A stretch of DNA of 64,000 nucleotides from Pedobacter sp. SL55 (GCF_026625705.1 NZ_CP113059.1:3286001-3350000); one strand, 5' to 3'; numbered from the stretch's first letter, positions 42,903 through 52,549 are shown. Translations and numbers: made by a program. The notes: generated from the sequence alone by a model not told the origin.

Positions 42903-43673
42903 CTATAGATGATTAAGTATTTCTTTTAAAACTTTTACTTTAATTAAATCTGTTTGTTCATGGCTAAACTCATCTGTATTTTCTCCAGCCATTTTACTTG
43001 CCTCATTTCTAAATTGCATTTTACTCGCTACTATAGATTTTGCAGTAGTATGAAAGTTTCTAGCACCAGTAGTTTGAGCAATTTCTAAAAGATTATCAGC
43101 ATTAATACCAGCTCCGGGCATAATTTCTATTCGATTATCTGCCTGTATTACCAGTTCTTTAAGTTTTTTTGCACCTACAAAAGCATTCTCTTTTCCGCCA
43201 GAAGTTAATATTCTTACGAACCCCAATTTGATAATTTTTTCTAGTGATTTTGATAAATCAGCACTCATATCAAAAGCACGATGAAAAGCAACGGGCATAG
43301 GAGAGGCTACCGATATAATTTTAGCACATCGCTGTTCATCTATATCTCCATTTTTATTAAGTAATCCTGTAACTAAGCCTTTACAACCAATTTGTTTGCA
43401 ATAAGATATATCTTCTAATATGTTTTCAAATTCAGCGTCACTGTATAAAAAATCTCCACCCCTCGGACGAATAAGTGGCCAAACCTCAGTATTCAAATTT
43501 TCTACACACCATTTAATTTGCCCGTAACTTGGCGTAGTACCACCTTCGGCCAAATTGGTGCAAAGCTCAATACGATCTGCACCGCCTTGCTGAGCGGCAA
43601 TAGCAGATTCAACAGAATTGGCACAGATTTCTAACCCCAAACCCCTAAAGGGGCTTTTATTGTTAAGTTCCAT
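42903..43673 (-). CDS. cutC: CutC-family protein
   Basis: 256 residues of the CutC TIM-barrel family: LEICANSVESAIAAQQGGAD, RIELCTNLAEGGTTPSYG, IRPRGGDFLYSD, HRAFDM and LTSGGKENAF. CutC was named for copper tolerance in E. coli, but the biochemical role remains unclear. It lies in a run of same-strand genes (47.6-42.5 kb) and abuts a small exported-protein gene. Confidence 0.92.
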   Translation of the reverse strand: MELNNKSPFRGLGLEICANSVESAIAAQQGGADRIELCTNLAEGGTTPSYGQIKWCVENLNTEVWPLIRPRGGDFLYSDAEFENILEDISYCKQIGCKGLVTGLLNKNGDIDEQRCAKIISVASPMPVAFHRAFDMSADLSKSLEKIIKLGFVRILTSGGKENAFVGAKKLKELVIQADNRIEIMPGAGINADNLLEIAQTTGARNFHTTAKSIVASKMQFRNEASKMAGENTDEFSHEQTDLIKVKVLKEILNHL

Positions 43674-43699
43674 ATTTAGTTGCTAGCAAAATTCTACTT

Positions 43700-44572
43700 T
43701 TAGTCGCCAACAAGGCCCACAACTCGCCAGCCGTTTGCGGTTTTAGAAGTGCCTAGTTTTTGGAAAGATCTGCTTCCATCAGGATACCAACAAATCTCGG
43801 TAATGATCCAGTAGTTATCGTTTACTTTTTCTCTATGAGGGAAAGCCCTTTTTAAATCGCTAAAGTTTGGCCATTCATTTTCAGTAGTATGTTTAACAAA
43901 ACTTAATTCTAAAACTTCGGCGGTTTGTTTAATCATTTCATCATCTACAACATTACCCATTCGGCTCAACATCAACTTGGCTTCTGTTTCAAAATCTTTA
44001 GCTGCAACAGCTTTAGCTATGTTTTGTTCGTCATAGGCATTTTCTAACGATAATATGGCGCCCTCTGGAGTATCAAAGTTAGCTTTTAAATAATCGATGC
44101 CTTCATCAATATACATTCCTACACTTTGATCAAATTCTGGTTTTTTATCATCTGGTATGCCGTCTCTAATGGCCCTAAGCGTATAACCGCCAACTAATCT
44201 GCCACCTTCAATGATCATCCAATCGGATATGAAATCTCTATCAACTCCTATTTTCTGGTCCAATTTAACGGTTTTAACGTCAACTGGTTCGTTTCCAACT
44301 GTGCCAAATAGATTACCTTCTTCATCAAAATGAGGCTCTATCAGCCAAATGTGTTCTCCAATTTCGCCATCCATAATGCAAACTTTTACAGAGAAATAAT
44401 TTTGGTACTGTTGTGGATTTTTAAGGCTTTCTTCGAAATACCATAAGGTTAAATTGGCTTTTTCTATAGCCCAGTTCATTCGCTCGTCTTCGTTGGGTAT
44501 GTAAACCATACTTGGTTCGCCTTCGCGATCTACAACTTTTTTCTTTCCGAAAATTTTTGATAATAGTCCCAT
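43700..44572 (-). CDS. DUF2314-containing protein
   Basis: 290 residues, soluble, no signal peptide, starting MGLLSKIFGKKKVVDREGEP. The part at about 30-140 (MNWAIEKANLTLWYFEESLK, FSVKVCIMDGEIGEHIWLIE, SDWMIIEGGRLVGGYTLRAI) matches the DUF2314/YegJ family. The function is unknown; family members occur in housekeeping and polymorphic-toxin contexts. It is flanked by cutC and an asparaginase gene on the same strand. Confidence 0.8.
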   Translation of the reverse strand: MGLLSKIFGKKKVVDREGEPSMVYIPNEDERMNWAIEKANLTLWYFEESLKNPQQYQNYFSVKVCIMDGEIGEHIWLIEPHFDEEGNLFGTVGNEPVDVKTVKLDQKIGVDRDFISDWMIIEGGRLVGGYTLRAIRDGIPDDKKPEFDQSVGMYIDEGIDYLKANFDTPEGAILSLENAYDEQNIAKAVAAKDFETEAKLMLSRMGNVVDDEMIKQTAEVLELSFVKHTTENEWPNFSDLKRAFPHREKVNDNYWIITEICWYPDGSRSFQKLGTSKTANGWRVVGLVGD

Positions 44573-44622
44573 GTTTTTCTTTTTTTAGTAGATGATAGAT
44601 TTTATTTTGTTACTGAAATGAT

Positions 44623-45648
44623 TTAGTAATAGCTTTTTCCTTTGATGATTAAATCTTGTTTTTGGTTATCGCAAACCGCAAATGTAAATCCTTTTTGTAT
44701 GGCGTAAGCACCATATTCTCCGTTTTTGTTTAATGCTAAGAAACCAACTTGCAAATCTTTGGTGCTATCTTTTTTCTTTTTAATGATGCGCATTACTGCT
44801 TCTTTACAAGCATCTTCTGGCGAATATCCTTGTCGCATCAGTTCAACCACCAAAAAAGAGCCTACATTACGTACCACTTCTTCGCCAACACCCGTAGCGG
44901 TTGCCCCACCAATTTCATTATCAATGTACAAGCCAGCGCCAATAATTGGGCTATCGCCAATACGACCATGTAATTTGTAGGCCATACCGCTTGTAGTGCA
45001 AGCACCTGCTAAATTTCCGTAAGCATCTAAAGCCAGCATTCCAATGGTATCATGGTTGTACTGGTTTCCTGGTAGTTTCTCTGGCGCTGCATTAAGAGCG
45101 TTGTCATATAACTTATTTTCGATATTACTTACAGGTTCGTATTTTGCTTTTTTAGCCCATTTCTGCCAGTCTTTTTTGCTTTTCTCTGTGAGTAGATTTT
45201 CTGCTTTAAAGCCTTGTTCTAAAGCGAATTGGAGGGCGCCATCTCCAGCAAGCATTACGTGTGGTGTTTTTTCCATCACTAAACGAGCTACAGCAATTGG
45301 ATGTTTGATTTTTTCTAAAGCCAGAACAGCACCGCAGTTGCTCAAATGATCCATAATGCAGGCATCTAGCGTAACAATACCATCTCTATCTGGTAAACCA
45401 CCGTAGCCTACCGATTGATTTTTAACATCAGCCTCGGCAACTTTAACGCCATTTTCAACAGCATCTAAAGCCTTACCATTGCTATTTAAAATTTTCCAAG
45501 CATCGGCATTTGCTGCTACGCCAAAATCCCAAGTAGAAATTACTATGGGCTTATTAATCTTGCTGTTTTTTGCGATACAAGATTTGTTTAATGCCACAAC
45601 AGCCGCAGATAGTGCTGTGGTTTGGATAAATTTTCTCCGATTATACAT
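44623..45648 (-). CDS. N(4)-(beta-N-acetylglucosaminyl)-L-asparaginase (Ntn hydrolase), Tat-exported
   Basis: 341 residues. A twin-arginine signal is seen (MYNRRKFIQTTALSAAVVAL). The autocatalytic cleavage site is QYNHDTIGMLALDAYGN: the Thr becomes the N-terminal nucleophile, followed by GACTTSGMAYKLHGRIGDSP and TGVGEEVVRN. It releases aspartate and glycosylamine from asparagine-linked glycopeptides, probably scavenging glycoprotein-derived nitrogen. The omega-amidase gene ends 6 bases upstream, suggesting shared transcription in nitrogen metabolism. Confidence 0.9.
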   Translation of the reverse strand: MYNRRKFIQTTALSAAVVALNKSCIAKNSKINKPIVISTWDFGVAANADAWKILNSNGKALDAVENGVKVAEADVKNQSVGYGGLPDRDGIVTLDACIMDHLSNCGAVLALEKIKHPIAVARLVMEKTPHVMLAGDGALQFALEQGFKAENLLTEKSKKDWQKWAKKAKYEPVSNIENKLYDNALNAAPEKLPGNQYNHDTIGMLALDAYGNLAGACTTSGMAYKLHGRIGDSPIIGAGLYIDNEIGGATATGVGEEVVRNVGSFLVVELMRQGYSPEDACKEAVMRIIKKKKDSTKDLQVGFLALNKNGEYGAYAIQKGFTFAVCDNQKQDLIIKGKSYY

Positions 45649-45654
45649 AACGAG

Positions 45655-46455
45655 TTAGTTGATCTCAAAATCGTCAGAATCTTTCAAAAAAGGAAATTGT
45701 CTTCTAATTTTTTCTAACTCGGTATAGTTGATGCTGAAAGTGTATAGGTCTTCGTCTTCTGGTTTATAATAAACAGTATTGCCTAAAGGATCAATACACA
45801 TCGAATGCCCGCTGTGGTAAATTTGGTTGCCATCGTGCCCAACGCGGTTTACGCCAATTACATAGCTTTGGTTTTCTATGGCTCTGGCATGAATTAATGT
45901 TCGCCAATGCGAAGAACGTTTATCGGGCCAGCTTGCCACCAACAACAAAATATCATACGCTGCATTTTTATTACGCAACCATACTGGAAAACGCAGGTCG
46001 TAGCAAATGGCTAATCTAATTTTCCATCCTTTTAGTTCTACAATAACTGGCTCTTTTCCTGGAGAGAAGTGCTTGTCTTCGTCGCCTAAACCAAACAAAT
46101 GATGTTTATCGTAATATTGATACTCGCCATCTGGTTTTACCCAAACCATACGGTTGTAATAATTGCCGTTTTCTTTAATCATTAGGCTGCCAGTAACTAC
46201 ACAATCGTAGCTAGCAGCAGTTTTTTTGATCCATTGCATGGTCTTACCGTCCATTTCTTCGGCCAATTCCGCTGATTTCATAGTAAAACCAGTGTTAAAC
46301 ATTTCTGGCAATACAATTAAATCAGTTTTTTCACGAACACCACCTTGCAGTCGTAATCCTATATTTTGTAAATTCTTCTCTATGTTTTCCCAAAATAGAT
46401 AGGCCTGAAAAATAGTAACTTTTAGGTTTTGGATGTTGAGGTAATGTGGTTCCAT
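45655..46455 (-). CDS. Omega-amidase / nitrilase-family hydrolase (YafV/Nit2-like)
   Basis: 266 residues with the Glu-Lys-Cys triad: VLPEMFNTGF, YDKHHLFGLG and AICYDLRFPVWL. The closeness to E. coli YafV and Nit2 suggests hydrolysis of alpha-ketoglutaramate or alpha-ketosuccinamate. The neighbouring upstream gene is a KAT/YbdL-type aminotransferase (20 bases away): glutamine transamination yields alpha-ketoglutaramate, which this amidase would remove, pulling the reaction forward, for example in methionine salvage. Confidence 0.88.
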   Translation of the reverse strand: MEPHYLNIQNLKVTIFQAYLFWENIEKNLQNIGLRLQGGVREKTDLIVLPEMFNTGFTMKSAELAEEMDGKTMQWIKKTAASYDCVVTGSLMIKENGNYYNRMVWVKPDGEYQYYDKHHLFGLGDEDKHFSPGKEPVIVELKGWKIRLAICYDLRFPVWLRNKNAAYDILLLVASWPDKRSSHWRTLIHARAIENQSYVIGVNRVGHDGNQIYHSGHSMCIDPLGNTVYYKPEDEDLYTFSINYTELEKIRRQFPFLKDSDDFEIN

Positions 46456-46475
46456 GAGCGAATGATTATATCTAT

Positions 46476-47621
46476 CTATAATTTTTTTAATTTTTCTACT
46501 GCTTTTTCCAGTGTACTGTTTTCTTTGGCAAAGCAGAAACGTAGTACTTTATGATCTACATTTTTAGTGTAAAATGCCGATAAGGGAATAGTGGCTACGC
46601 CAAAATCTGTAACCAGCTTTTGAGCAAAATCAGTGTCTTTTTCATCGCTGATATGCCTATAGCTTACGCACTGAAAGTAAGCTCCCTTACAAGGTAGTAG
46701 TTCAAACTTGGTTTCTTTTAGCAGTTGCTGAAAAAAGTCTCTCTTCTGCTGAAAAAAGACAGGTATTTCTTGATAGATGTTACTCGATTTTAAATAATTA
46801 GCGATGCCTACTTGCATAGGAGTATTAACGCTAAAAACATTAAATTGGTGTACCTTCCTAAATTCTGCCATTAATTTAGCAGGAGCAAGGCGATAACCTA
46901 TTTTCCATCCGGTAGTATGTAAAAGCTTACCAAACGAGGCTACAATAAAACTTCTTTGTGCCAATTCTGGATATAAGGCCAAACTTTGATGTTGCTCGCC
47001 ATCAAAAATGATATGCTCGTAAACTTCATCGCTTAAAATAATAATATCAGTGTCTTTGGTTAATTTAATCAGCGCATCAATGTCTTCTTTTCTCAAAATA
47101 CTACCCGTTGGGTTATGCGGAGAGTTGATGATGATCATTTTGGTATTAGCGGTAAACAGCTTTTTTACCATTTCCCAATCAATTTTATAATTTGGGGCTT
47201 GTAATTCGAAAGGCTTTACCAATCCGCCTAATAACTTAATGGCAGGTGCATAGCAATCATAAGCTGGTTCGAAAATAATAACTTCATCGCCAGCGGTAAT
47301 AAAAGTATTGATGGCTGTAAAAATTGCCTGTGTACCGCCAGCTGTGATGGTAATTTCTGTTTCCGGGTTGTATTTAGCATTATAGAACTGCTCAGTTTTT
47401 TCGGCAATATGTTCCCTCAAAGGTAGGTAACCAGCCATTGGCGCATATTGGTTAAACCCATCTTTCATGGCTTGGTTAATTGCGGCTACTAGCTTTTCGT
47501 CCGTTCCGTAGTCTGGAAAGCCCTGCGATAAATTAATAGCTTGATGATCTGCGGCGAGTTTAGACATTACCGTAAAAATGGTAGTGCCTACAGTAGGTAG
47601 TTTAGAGTTTATGTTTATCAT
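46476..47621 (-). CDS. Methionine/glutamine-type aminotransferase (YbdL/KAT-like)
   Basis: 381 residues, a fold-type I PLP enzyme. The PLP Lys is in SFGKLLHTTGWKIGYRLAP, and INLSQGFPDYGTDEKLVAAI with NQYAPMAGYLPLR is the kynurenine/glutamine-transaminase signature. E. coli YbdL uses methionine with broad keto acids. It is probably cotranscribed with the omega-amidase downstream, forming a glutamine transaminase/omega-amidase route. Confidence 0.9.
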   Translation of the reverse strand: MININSKLPTVGTTIFTVMSKLAADHQAINLSQGFPDYGTDEKLVAAINQAMKDGFNQYAPMAGYLPLREHIAEKTEQFYNAKYNPETEITITAGGTQAIFTAINTFITAGDEVIIFEPAYDCYAPAIKLLGGLVKPFELQAPNYKIDWEMVKKLFTANTKMIIINSPHNPTGSILRKEDIDALIKLTKDTDIIILSDEVYEHIIFDGEQHQSLALYPELAQRSFIVASFGKLLHTTGWKIGYRLAPAKLMAEFRKVHQFNVFSVNTPMQVGIANYLKSSNIYQEIPVFFQQKRDFFQQLLKETKFELLPCKGAYFQCVSYRHISDEKDTDFAQKLVTDFGVATIPLSAFYTKNVDHKVLRFCFAKENSTLEKAVEKLKKL

Positions 47622-47685
47622 CTGGTACGAAAATAGTAATAATCTACATGATTTTTAACGTACCGTATCGGTGTGAAGTATAAAT

Positions 47686-48888
47686 TTACTGATTATCGTT
47701 AAGTGCTTTAATTTTTCTGCTTCCCAAAAGCAAACAAACCAACGCAGTTAAGGCAGCGGTAGTCATTACAGCTGGCATTGGCCAAACCACGTCTGAAGCA
47801 AACATACTAATGGCAGCAGAAGCAAGGGCACCTAATCCCATTTGCAAAGCTCCCATTAAGGCCGATGCGCTACCAGCGTTCTTTTTAAAGGGAGCTAAGG
47901 AAAGTGCCGAAGCATTTGGGTTGATGAAACCTAGACAACCTAAAAACAGTGCGATAAAAGCGATGGTGCTGTACAGATTTAACAGATTGTAGCTAGCGGC
48001 CAATAAAAATAAAACACTAAATATAGCTTGTGCCAATAATGCCCAGAAAACTATTTTATTACTACTGAACCACCTCAAAATAAAACTATTTACCTGACTA
48101 AATCCTATAAAAAATACAGATAGTAAAGCGAATATCCACCCATAACCTGTTTCGCTTACTTCATATAAATCCATAAATACTACTGGCGATGAGGATACAT
48201 AGGCAAACAAACCACTAAAAGTAATAGCGCTTACCAAAGCGTAAGTGTAGAAACTTGGTTCTTTTAAAACAGTTATAAAGTTGCCTAAAATAGGCTTCGG
48301 CTTTAAAGAGTAACTTGGATCTGGCTTGTAGCTCTCTGGTAATCCCCACATACTGGCTAATAACATTAAAACTGCCATTAAGCCTAAAAATACAAACACC
48401 GATTGCCAGCCCAATGCGGTAATTAAATAGCCGCCAGCGGTAGGTGCTAACATTGGAGAAACGGCAATAACCAACATTAGCGAGGCAAAAACTTTCGGGC
48501 TTTCTTCAAGGGTAAATAAATCTCTAACCATAGCAATGGCCGCAACCGAAGCCGAACAGCAGCCTATAGCCTGTACAAATCTTAAAACAATTAATTGATC
48601 TATGGAAGTAACAAATAAACAGCTTACCGATGATAAAATAAATAATGATAGACCGAAGTATAGTGGCTTTTTCCTCCCGAATTTATCTAGTAATGGTCCG
48701 TAAAGTAATTGACCAGCAGAAATACCGATAAAAAAGGTAGCCAACGAAAGTGAAACGTTTGGTACATCTGTGCCTAAATCTTTAGCTATAGCTTTAAATC
48801 CTGGCAAATACATATCTATAGAAAAAGGAGCCAAAGCCGCTAAGCACCCTAGAATTAGTATTAAACGAAAAGATTTAGAATTTGCCAT
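47686..48888 (-). CDS. MFS drug-resistance transporter (Bcr/CflA family)
   Basis: 400 residues from MANSKSFRLILILG; the ATG at 48888 is preferred over a longer start at 48933. About twelve helices with the Bcr/CflA opening (LAPFSIDMYLPGFKAIAKDL) and the MFS motif A-type loop GPLLDKFGRKKPLYFG. It exports drugs or metabolites with proton coupling; the substrate is unknown. It is divergent from the transporter gene at 49016. Confidence 0.9.
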   Translation of the reverse strand: MANSKSFRLILILGCLAALAPFSIDMYLPGFKAIAKDLGTDVPNVSLSLATFFIGISAGQLLYGPLLDKFGRKKPLYFGLSLFILSSVSCLFVTSIDQLIVLRFVQAIGCCSASVAAIAMVRDLFTLEESPKVFASLMLVIAVSPMLAPTAGGYLITALGWQSVFVFLGLMAVLMLLASMWGLPESYKPDPSYSLKPKPILGNFITVLKEPSFYTYALVSAITFSGLFAYVSSSPVVFMDLYEVSETGYGWIFALLSVFFIGFSQVNSFILRWFSSNKIVFWALLAQAIFSVLFLLAASYNLLNLYSTIAFIALFLGCLGFINPNASALSLAPFKKNAGSASALMGALQMGLGALASAAISMFASDVVWPMPAVMTTAALTALVCLLLGSRKIKALNDNQ

Positions 48889-49015
48889 GATATTTTTTAA
48901 AAGGCGCAAAGATGGGTAATTATCATTTAGCAAGTCGTCTGCATTTTGTAAAATCTAAGTAGGGCTGGCTATAATAGGTATTTACTTTATGCCAAAATTT
49001 TGTACTTTAGTTGCT

Positions 49016-49786
49016 ATGACTTTTAAAACCAAAGAAAGCAGGTTGCTATTAATTTTAGGTGCATTTTTCGTTGCAAATACCTTAATGTCTGAGTTTATTG
49101 GTGTAAAGATTTTTTCGGTAGAAGGGGTGTTGGGTATTAAAAAGTTCGACATCAATTTGTTTGGAGTTCCTAATTTGTCTTATAATATGTCTGCCGGAGT
49201 TTTAACGTGGCCTATTGTTTTTATCATGACAGATATCATTAACGAGTATTTTGGGGTAAAACAAGTGCGCTTTCTTTCTATCTTAACTTCTATTTTAATT
49301 GGCTTTGCTTTTTTTGTGGTGTGGATGGCCATTAAACTTGAACCTGCCGATTTTTGGTTGACCCAAGAAGTAAACGGACAGCAATTAAGTATGCCTAGGG
49401 CTTTCGATGCTATATTTGGCCAAGGTATGTGGATTATTGTAGGTTCTATCACAGCCTTTTTATTAGGGCAAATGGTAGATGTATTGATCTTCCATAGAAT
49501 TAAAAAGTTTACTGGCGAAAAAGCACTTTGGTTAAGAGCTACAGGTTCAACGTTGGTGTCGCAATTGATTGATAGCTTTGTAGTTATTTTTATTGCCTTC
49601 TATCTAAATCCTGCTTATCACTGGAGCTGGCAAATGGTGGCCGCTATTGGTTTGGTTGGCTACACTTATAAGTTTGTAGTTGCCTTACTGATGACACCTA
49701 TTCTTTACGTGGTACATGCTGTTATCGATAAATATCTAGGAAAAGATCTAGCGCACAGAATGATCAAGATGGCCGCAAGGGGATAG
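49016..49786 (+). CDS. Queuosine precursor transporter (YhhQ family)
   Basis: 256 residues from MTFKTKESRLLLILG; an upstream start at 48989 is unlikely. Six hydrophobic segments and the family words MTDIINEYFGVKQVR, LIDSFVVIFIAFY and GYTYKFVVALLMTPI identify the YhhQ group, which takes up 7-cyano-7-deazaguanine or 7-aminomethyl-7-deazaguanine for tRNA queuosine synthesis. No que genes are adjacent. Confidence 0.9.
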   Translation: MTFKTKESRLLLILGAFFVANTLMSEFIGVKIFSVEGVLGIKKFDINLFGVPNLSYNMSAGVLTWPIVFIMTDIINEYFGVKQVRFLSILTSILIGFAFFVVWMAIKLEPADFWLTQEVNGQQLSMPRAFDAIFGQGMWIIVGSITAFLLGQMVDVLIFHRIKKFTGEKALWLRATGSTLVSQLIDSFVVIFIAFYLNPAYHWSWQMVAAIGLVGYTYKFVVALLMTPILYVVHAVIDKYLGKDLAHRMIKMAARG

Positions 49787-49836
49787 TAGCTAAACAAAAC
49801 AGTTGGTTTTTGCGTTTTTATAGCAAAAATCAACAG

Positions 49837-50526
49837 ATGGCAAACTACTTCGAAAAAATACTAATTGGCGATGAAGATTGGAACTTCATTCCCGAAATTA
49901 TGTTGCGTACGCTGTTGATGTATTTGGTGGTACTAATTGGTTTACGGATACTGGGTAAACGGGGCATTAAGCAACTCTCCATTTTCGAATTGGTAGTAAT
50001 TATCAGTTTGGGCTCGGCAGCTGGAGATCCCATGTTTTATAGAGAAGTAGGTATCGTATCGGCTATTGCTGTTTTCTCGGTGGTTATTCTTGCTTATAAG
50101 ATTACGTCTTATTTTGTAAGTAAAAGTAAAAAAGTAGAAACTCTTTTAGAAGGAAGCTGTACCTGCGTAATTGAAAACGGTCGTTTTGCAATCGAAAATT
50201 TTAAGAAAGAAGGACTTGCACAAGATGAATTTTTTGCAGAATTAAGATTAAAAAGCATTTCGCATTTAGGGCAAGTTAAACTCGCTATTTTAGAAACTAG
50301 TGGCAGTATTAGTTTGTTTTTCTATCCAGATGCACATGTAAAAAATGGGTTACCTATTTTACCAGCTTTGTTTGCCGATCAAAAACAAGAAATTAAATAT
50401 AAAGACTACTACTCATGTGCTTTTTGCGGTATAACCGAATTGCTAGAACCAACGGTAAAGGCGATTTGTAAATGTTGCAAGAAAGATAAATGGGTTAAAT
50501 CTATCAATACCGTAAGAATAAGCTGA
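49837..50526 (+). CDS. DUF421/YetF-family membrane protein
   Basis: 229 residues from MANYFEKILIGDEDWNF; the longer frame starts at TTG 49810. Three N-terminal helices (LRTLLMYLVVLIGLRI, LSIFELVVIISLGSAAGDP, VSAIAVFSVVILAYKI) are followed by a soluble beta domain (ENFKKEGLAQDEFFAELRLK), the YetF C-terminal module. An added Cys-rich tail (CAFCGITELL, ICKCCKKDKW) resembles a zinc ribbon and is unusual for the family. The function is unknown. Confidence 0.82.
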   Translation: MANYFEKILIGDEDWNFIPEIMLRTLLMYLVVLIGLRILGKRGIKQLSIFELVVIISLGSAAGDPMFYREVGIVSAIAVFSVVILAYKITSYFVSKSKKVETLLEGSCTCVIENGRFAIENFKKEGLAQDEFFAELRLKSISHLGQVKLAILETSGSISLFFYPDAHVKNGLPILPALFADQKQEIKYKDYYSCAFCGITELLEPTVKAICKCCKKDKWVKSINTVRIS

Positions 50527-50585
50527 TCGCTTTAAATTGATTTTCGGGTCTCTGATTTTTTCATATATTTCTTTAAATTAGATGA

Positions 50586-51803
50586 ATGAAAACCAATTAT
50601 ATAGCCCTGTCTGTACCGATTTTTTTTATTCTTATAGGGATTGAACTAGCTTATACTTTTTATAAGAAGCTTCAATATTATAGATTAAACGATTCTATTG
50701 CCAATTTAAGTCAGGGTATTGGCTCGCAATTGGTAGGATTGTTTATGAAATCTGTACTTTTTGTGGGCTATATGTATATTTTCGAGCATTGGCGCTTGTT
50801 CGAAATTTCTAATACCGTTTGGACTTGGATTATTCTTTTTATAGGAGTTGATTTCTTCTACTACTGGTTTCATCGAATGAGCCACCAAATTAATGCGTTG
50901 TGGGCAGCGCACATCGTGCATCATCAATCTGAAGAATATAACTTAACCGTTGCGTTACGGCAATCATGGTTTCAAGGTTGGTTCTCTTGGATTTTCTATT
51001 TACCTCTGGCCTTAATTGGTTTCGATCCTATTATTTTTCTGACACTCAGTTCCTTTAATACACTTTACCAATTTTGGATACATACCCGTACCATTAAAAG
51101 TATGGGTGTGCTAGAGTATATACTCAATACGCCATCACATCATAGGGTGCACCATGGCTCTAACCCAAAATACATTGATAAAAACCATGCTGGTACACTA
51201 ATTATTTGGGACAGGCTATTTGGTACTTTTCAAAAAGAAGAAGAAGAGGTTTATTACGGTATTACCAAGCCATTGGCAAGTTGGAACCCAGTTTGGGCTA
51301 ACTTACATTACTGGAAAGATTTAATAGAAACAGCAAAAAAATCAGATAATATCAGTGATAAAATTAGGGTGTTTTTAAAACCACCCGGATGGTTTCCAGA
51401 AAAATTAGGTGGCTTTCAAAAGGCGCCAGAAATAGATGCACTTAACTATCGCAAGTTTGAAACCGAAACAGCTCTTAAAGTGATGGTTTATGCTGTTTTG
51501 CTATTTTTAACTGCACTGGCTTTAGGTTCTTATCAATTATTTTATTTCGATAAGCTCAGTTTAATAACCAACATTTTAATTGCTTCTTTTACCATTTTAA
51601 GTATGTTAAATTGTGGTGCGTTGTTAGAGAAAAAACGTTGGTTTGTAGCAGCAGAATATTCTAGGTATTTGTTAGGACTACTTATTTTATATTTCTTATA
51701 TCATCTAAATTTTAAAGGAGATTGGCTTTTAGGATTGTTGGGCTTTCACATTGCGTCTGCTTTTTATTTTTTCTTCATCAAATCTAAGTACAGAAATGTT
51801 TAA
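50586..51803 (+). CDS. Fatty acid hydroxylase superfamily protein, alkylglycerol-monooxygenase-like
   Basis: 405 residues, multi-pass inner-membrane protein. The diiron His clusters are HRMSHQ, HIVHHQSEEYN and HHRVHHGSNPKYIDKNHAGT. The layout and the motif NPKYIDKNHAGTLIIWDRLF resemble animal TMEM195/AGMO, which cleaves ether lipids using tetrahydrobiopterin. A C-terminal extension of about four helices follows. It overlaps the next gene, a lysoplasmalogenase homologue, by 8 bases. Confidence 0.85.
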   Translation: MKTNYIALSVPIFFILIGIELAYTFYKKLQYYRLNDSIANLSQGIGSQLVGLFMKSVLFVGYMYIFEHWRLFEISNTVWTWIILFIGVDFFYYWFHRMSHQINALWAAHIVHHQSEEYNLTVALRQSWFQGWFSWIFYLPLALIGFDPIIFLTLSSFNTLYQFWIHTRTIKSMGVLEYILNTPSHHRVHHGSNPKYIDKNHAGTLIIWDRLFGTFQKEEEEVYYGITKPLASWNPVWANLHYWKDLIETAKKSDNISDKIRVFLKPPGWFPEKLGGFQKAPEIDALNYRKFETETALKVMVYAVLLFLTALALGSYQLFYFDKLSLITNILIASFTILSMLNCGALLEKKRWFVAAEYSRYLLGLLILYFLYHLNFKGDWLLGLLGFHIASAFYFFFIKSKYRNV

Positions 51804-52485
51804 AAAATACCCTCAATTTACTTTTGCATTTGCAATTGTCTTTTTTGCGGACATTATTGCTATTACAAGTGATATAAGCGAAATGAGATTCGTTACAAAG
51901 CCGCTAATTACCGTTTCTCTAATGTTGTTTCTTTATTTTACCATTAAGCGTAGAAGTATATTTACGAGCAATATAGTAACAGGCTTATTTTTCTCGCTGG
52001 TAGGAGATGTGTTTTTAATGTTTGTGAACGTCAATCAACTTTATTTTATGCTGGGTTTAGGCGCATTTTTAATTGCACATTTTTTCTATATAGCTGCTTT
52101 CTATTTAGATAGTACCAATAAAATTGAAGTTCAGCGCAGATACGTCCTCCCAATTTTTATGGTTTTTGGTTTTTTCTGCTTATCGTACTATTATATATTG
52201 CGTTCTCATCTTGGCCCCATGAATGTTCCGGTATTGGTATATTCATTTACTATTACCATTATGGGCATTATGGCAGCTTTGCGATTTGGAAAAACCAATT
52301 TTAAAAGCTTTAGTTGGATATTGACTGGGGCAATTTTCTTTATTATATCCGATTCAATTTTAGGCTACAACAAATTTGTTGAACGCATAGAAATTGGAGA
52401 TTTGCTGATAATGTCTACTTACATGTTAGCGCAATTTTTAATTACAATGGGTACAGTAGAAAGAAAGTTTGTGAAAAAGAATTGA
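51796..52485 (+). CDS. YhhN/TMEM86-family lysoplasmalogenase
   Basis: 229 residues from MFKKYPQFTFAFAIVFFAD; a start at 51751 would lie in the preceding gene. Eight hydrophobic segments with the family words FFSLVGDVFLMFV, LGLGAFLIAHFFYIAAFYLD and ISDSILGYNKF (acidic catalytic-type residues). TMEM86 enzymes hydrolyse the vinyl-ether bond of lysoplasmalogens. Its 8-base overlap with the AGMO-like gene indicates coupled translation and suggests a joint role in ether-lipid turnover. Confidence 0.82.
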   Translation: MFKKYPQFTFAFAIVFFADIIAITSDISEMRFVTKPLITVSLMLFLYFTIKRRSIFTSNIVTGLFFSLVGDVFLMFVNVNQLYFMLGLGAFLIAHFFYIAAFYLDSTNKIEVQRRYVLPIFMVFGFFCLSYYYILRSHLGPMNVPVLVYSFTITIMGIMAALRFGKTNFKSFSWILTGAIFFIISDSILGYNKFVERIEIGDLLIMSTYMLAQFLITMGTVERKFVKKN

Positions 52486-52549
52486 AATGTTGGGTTAATT
52501 GTGTAATTGGTTATTCGGTTAACTGTAAGGCTACGAAACTGCCAACTTC

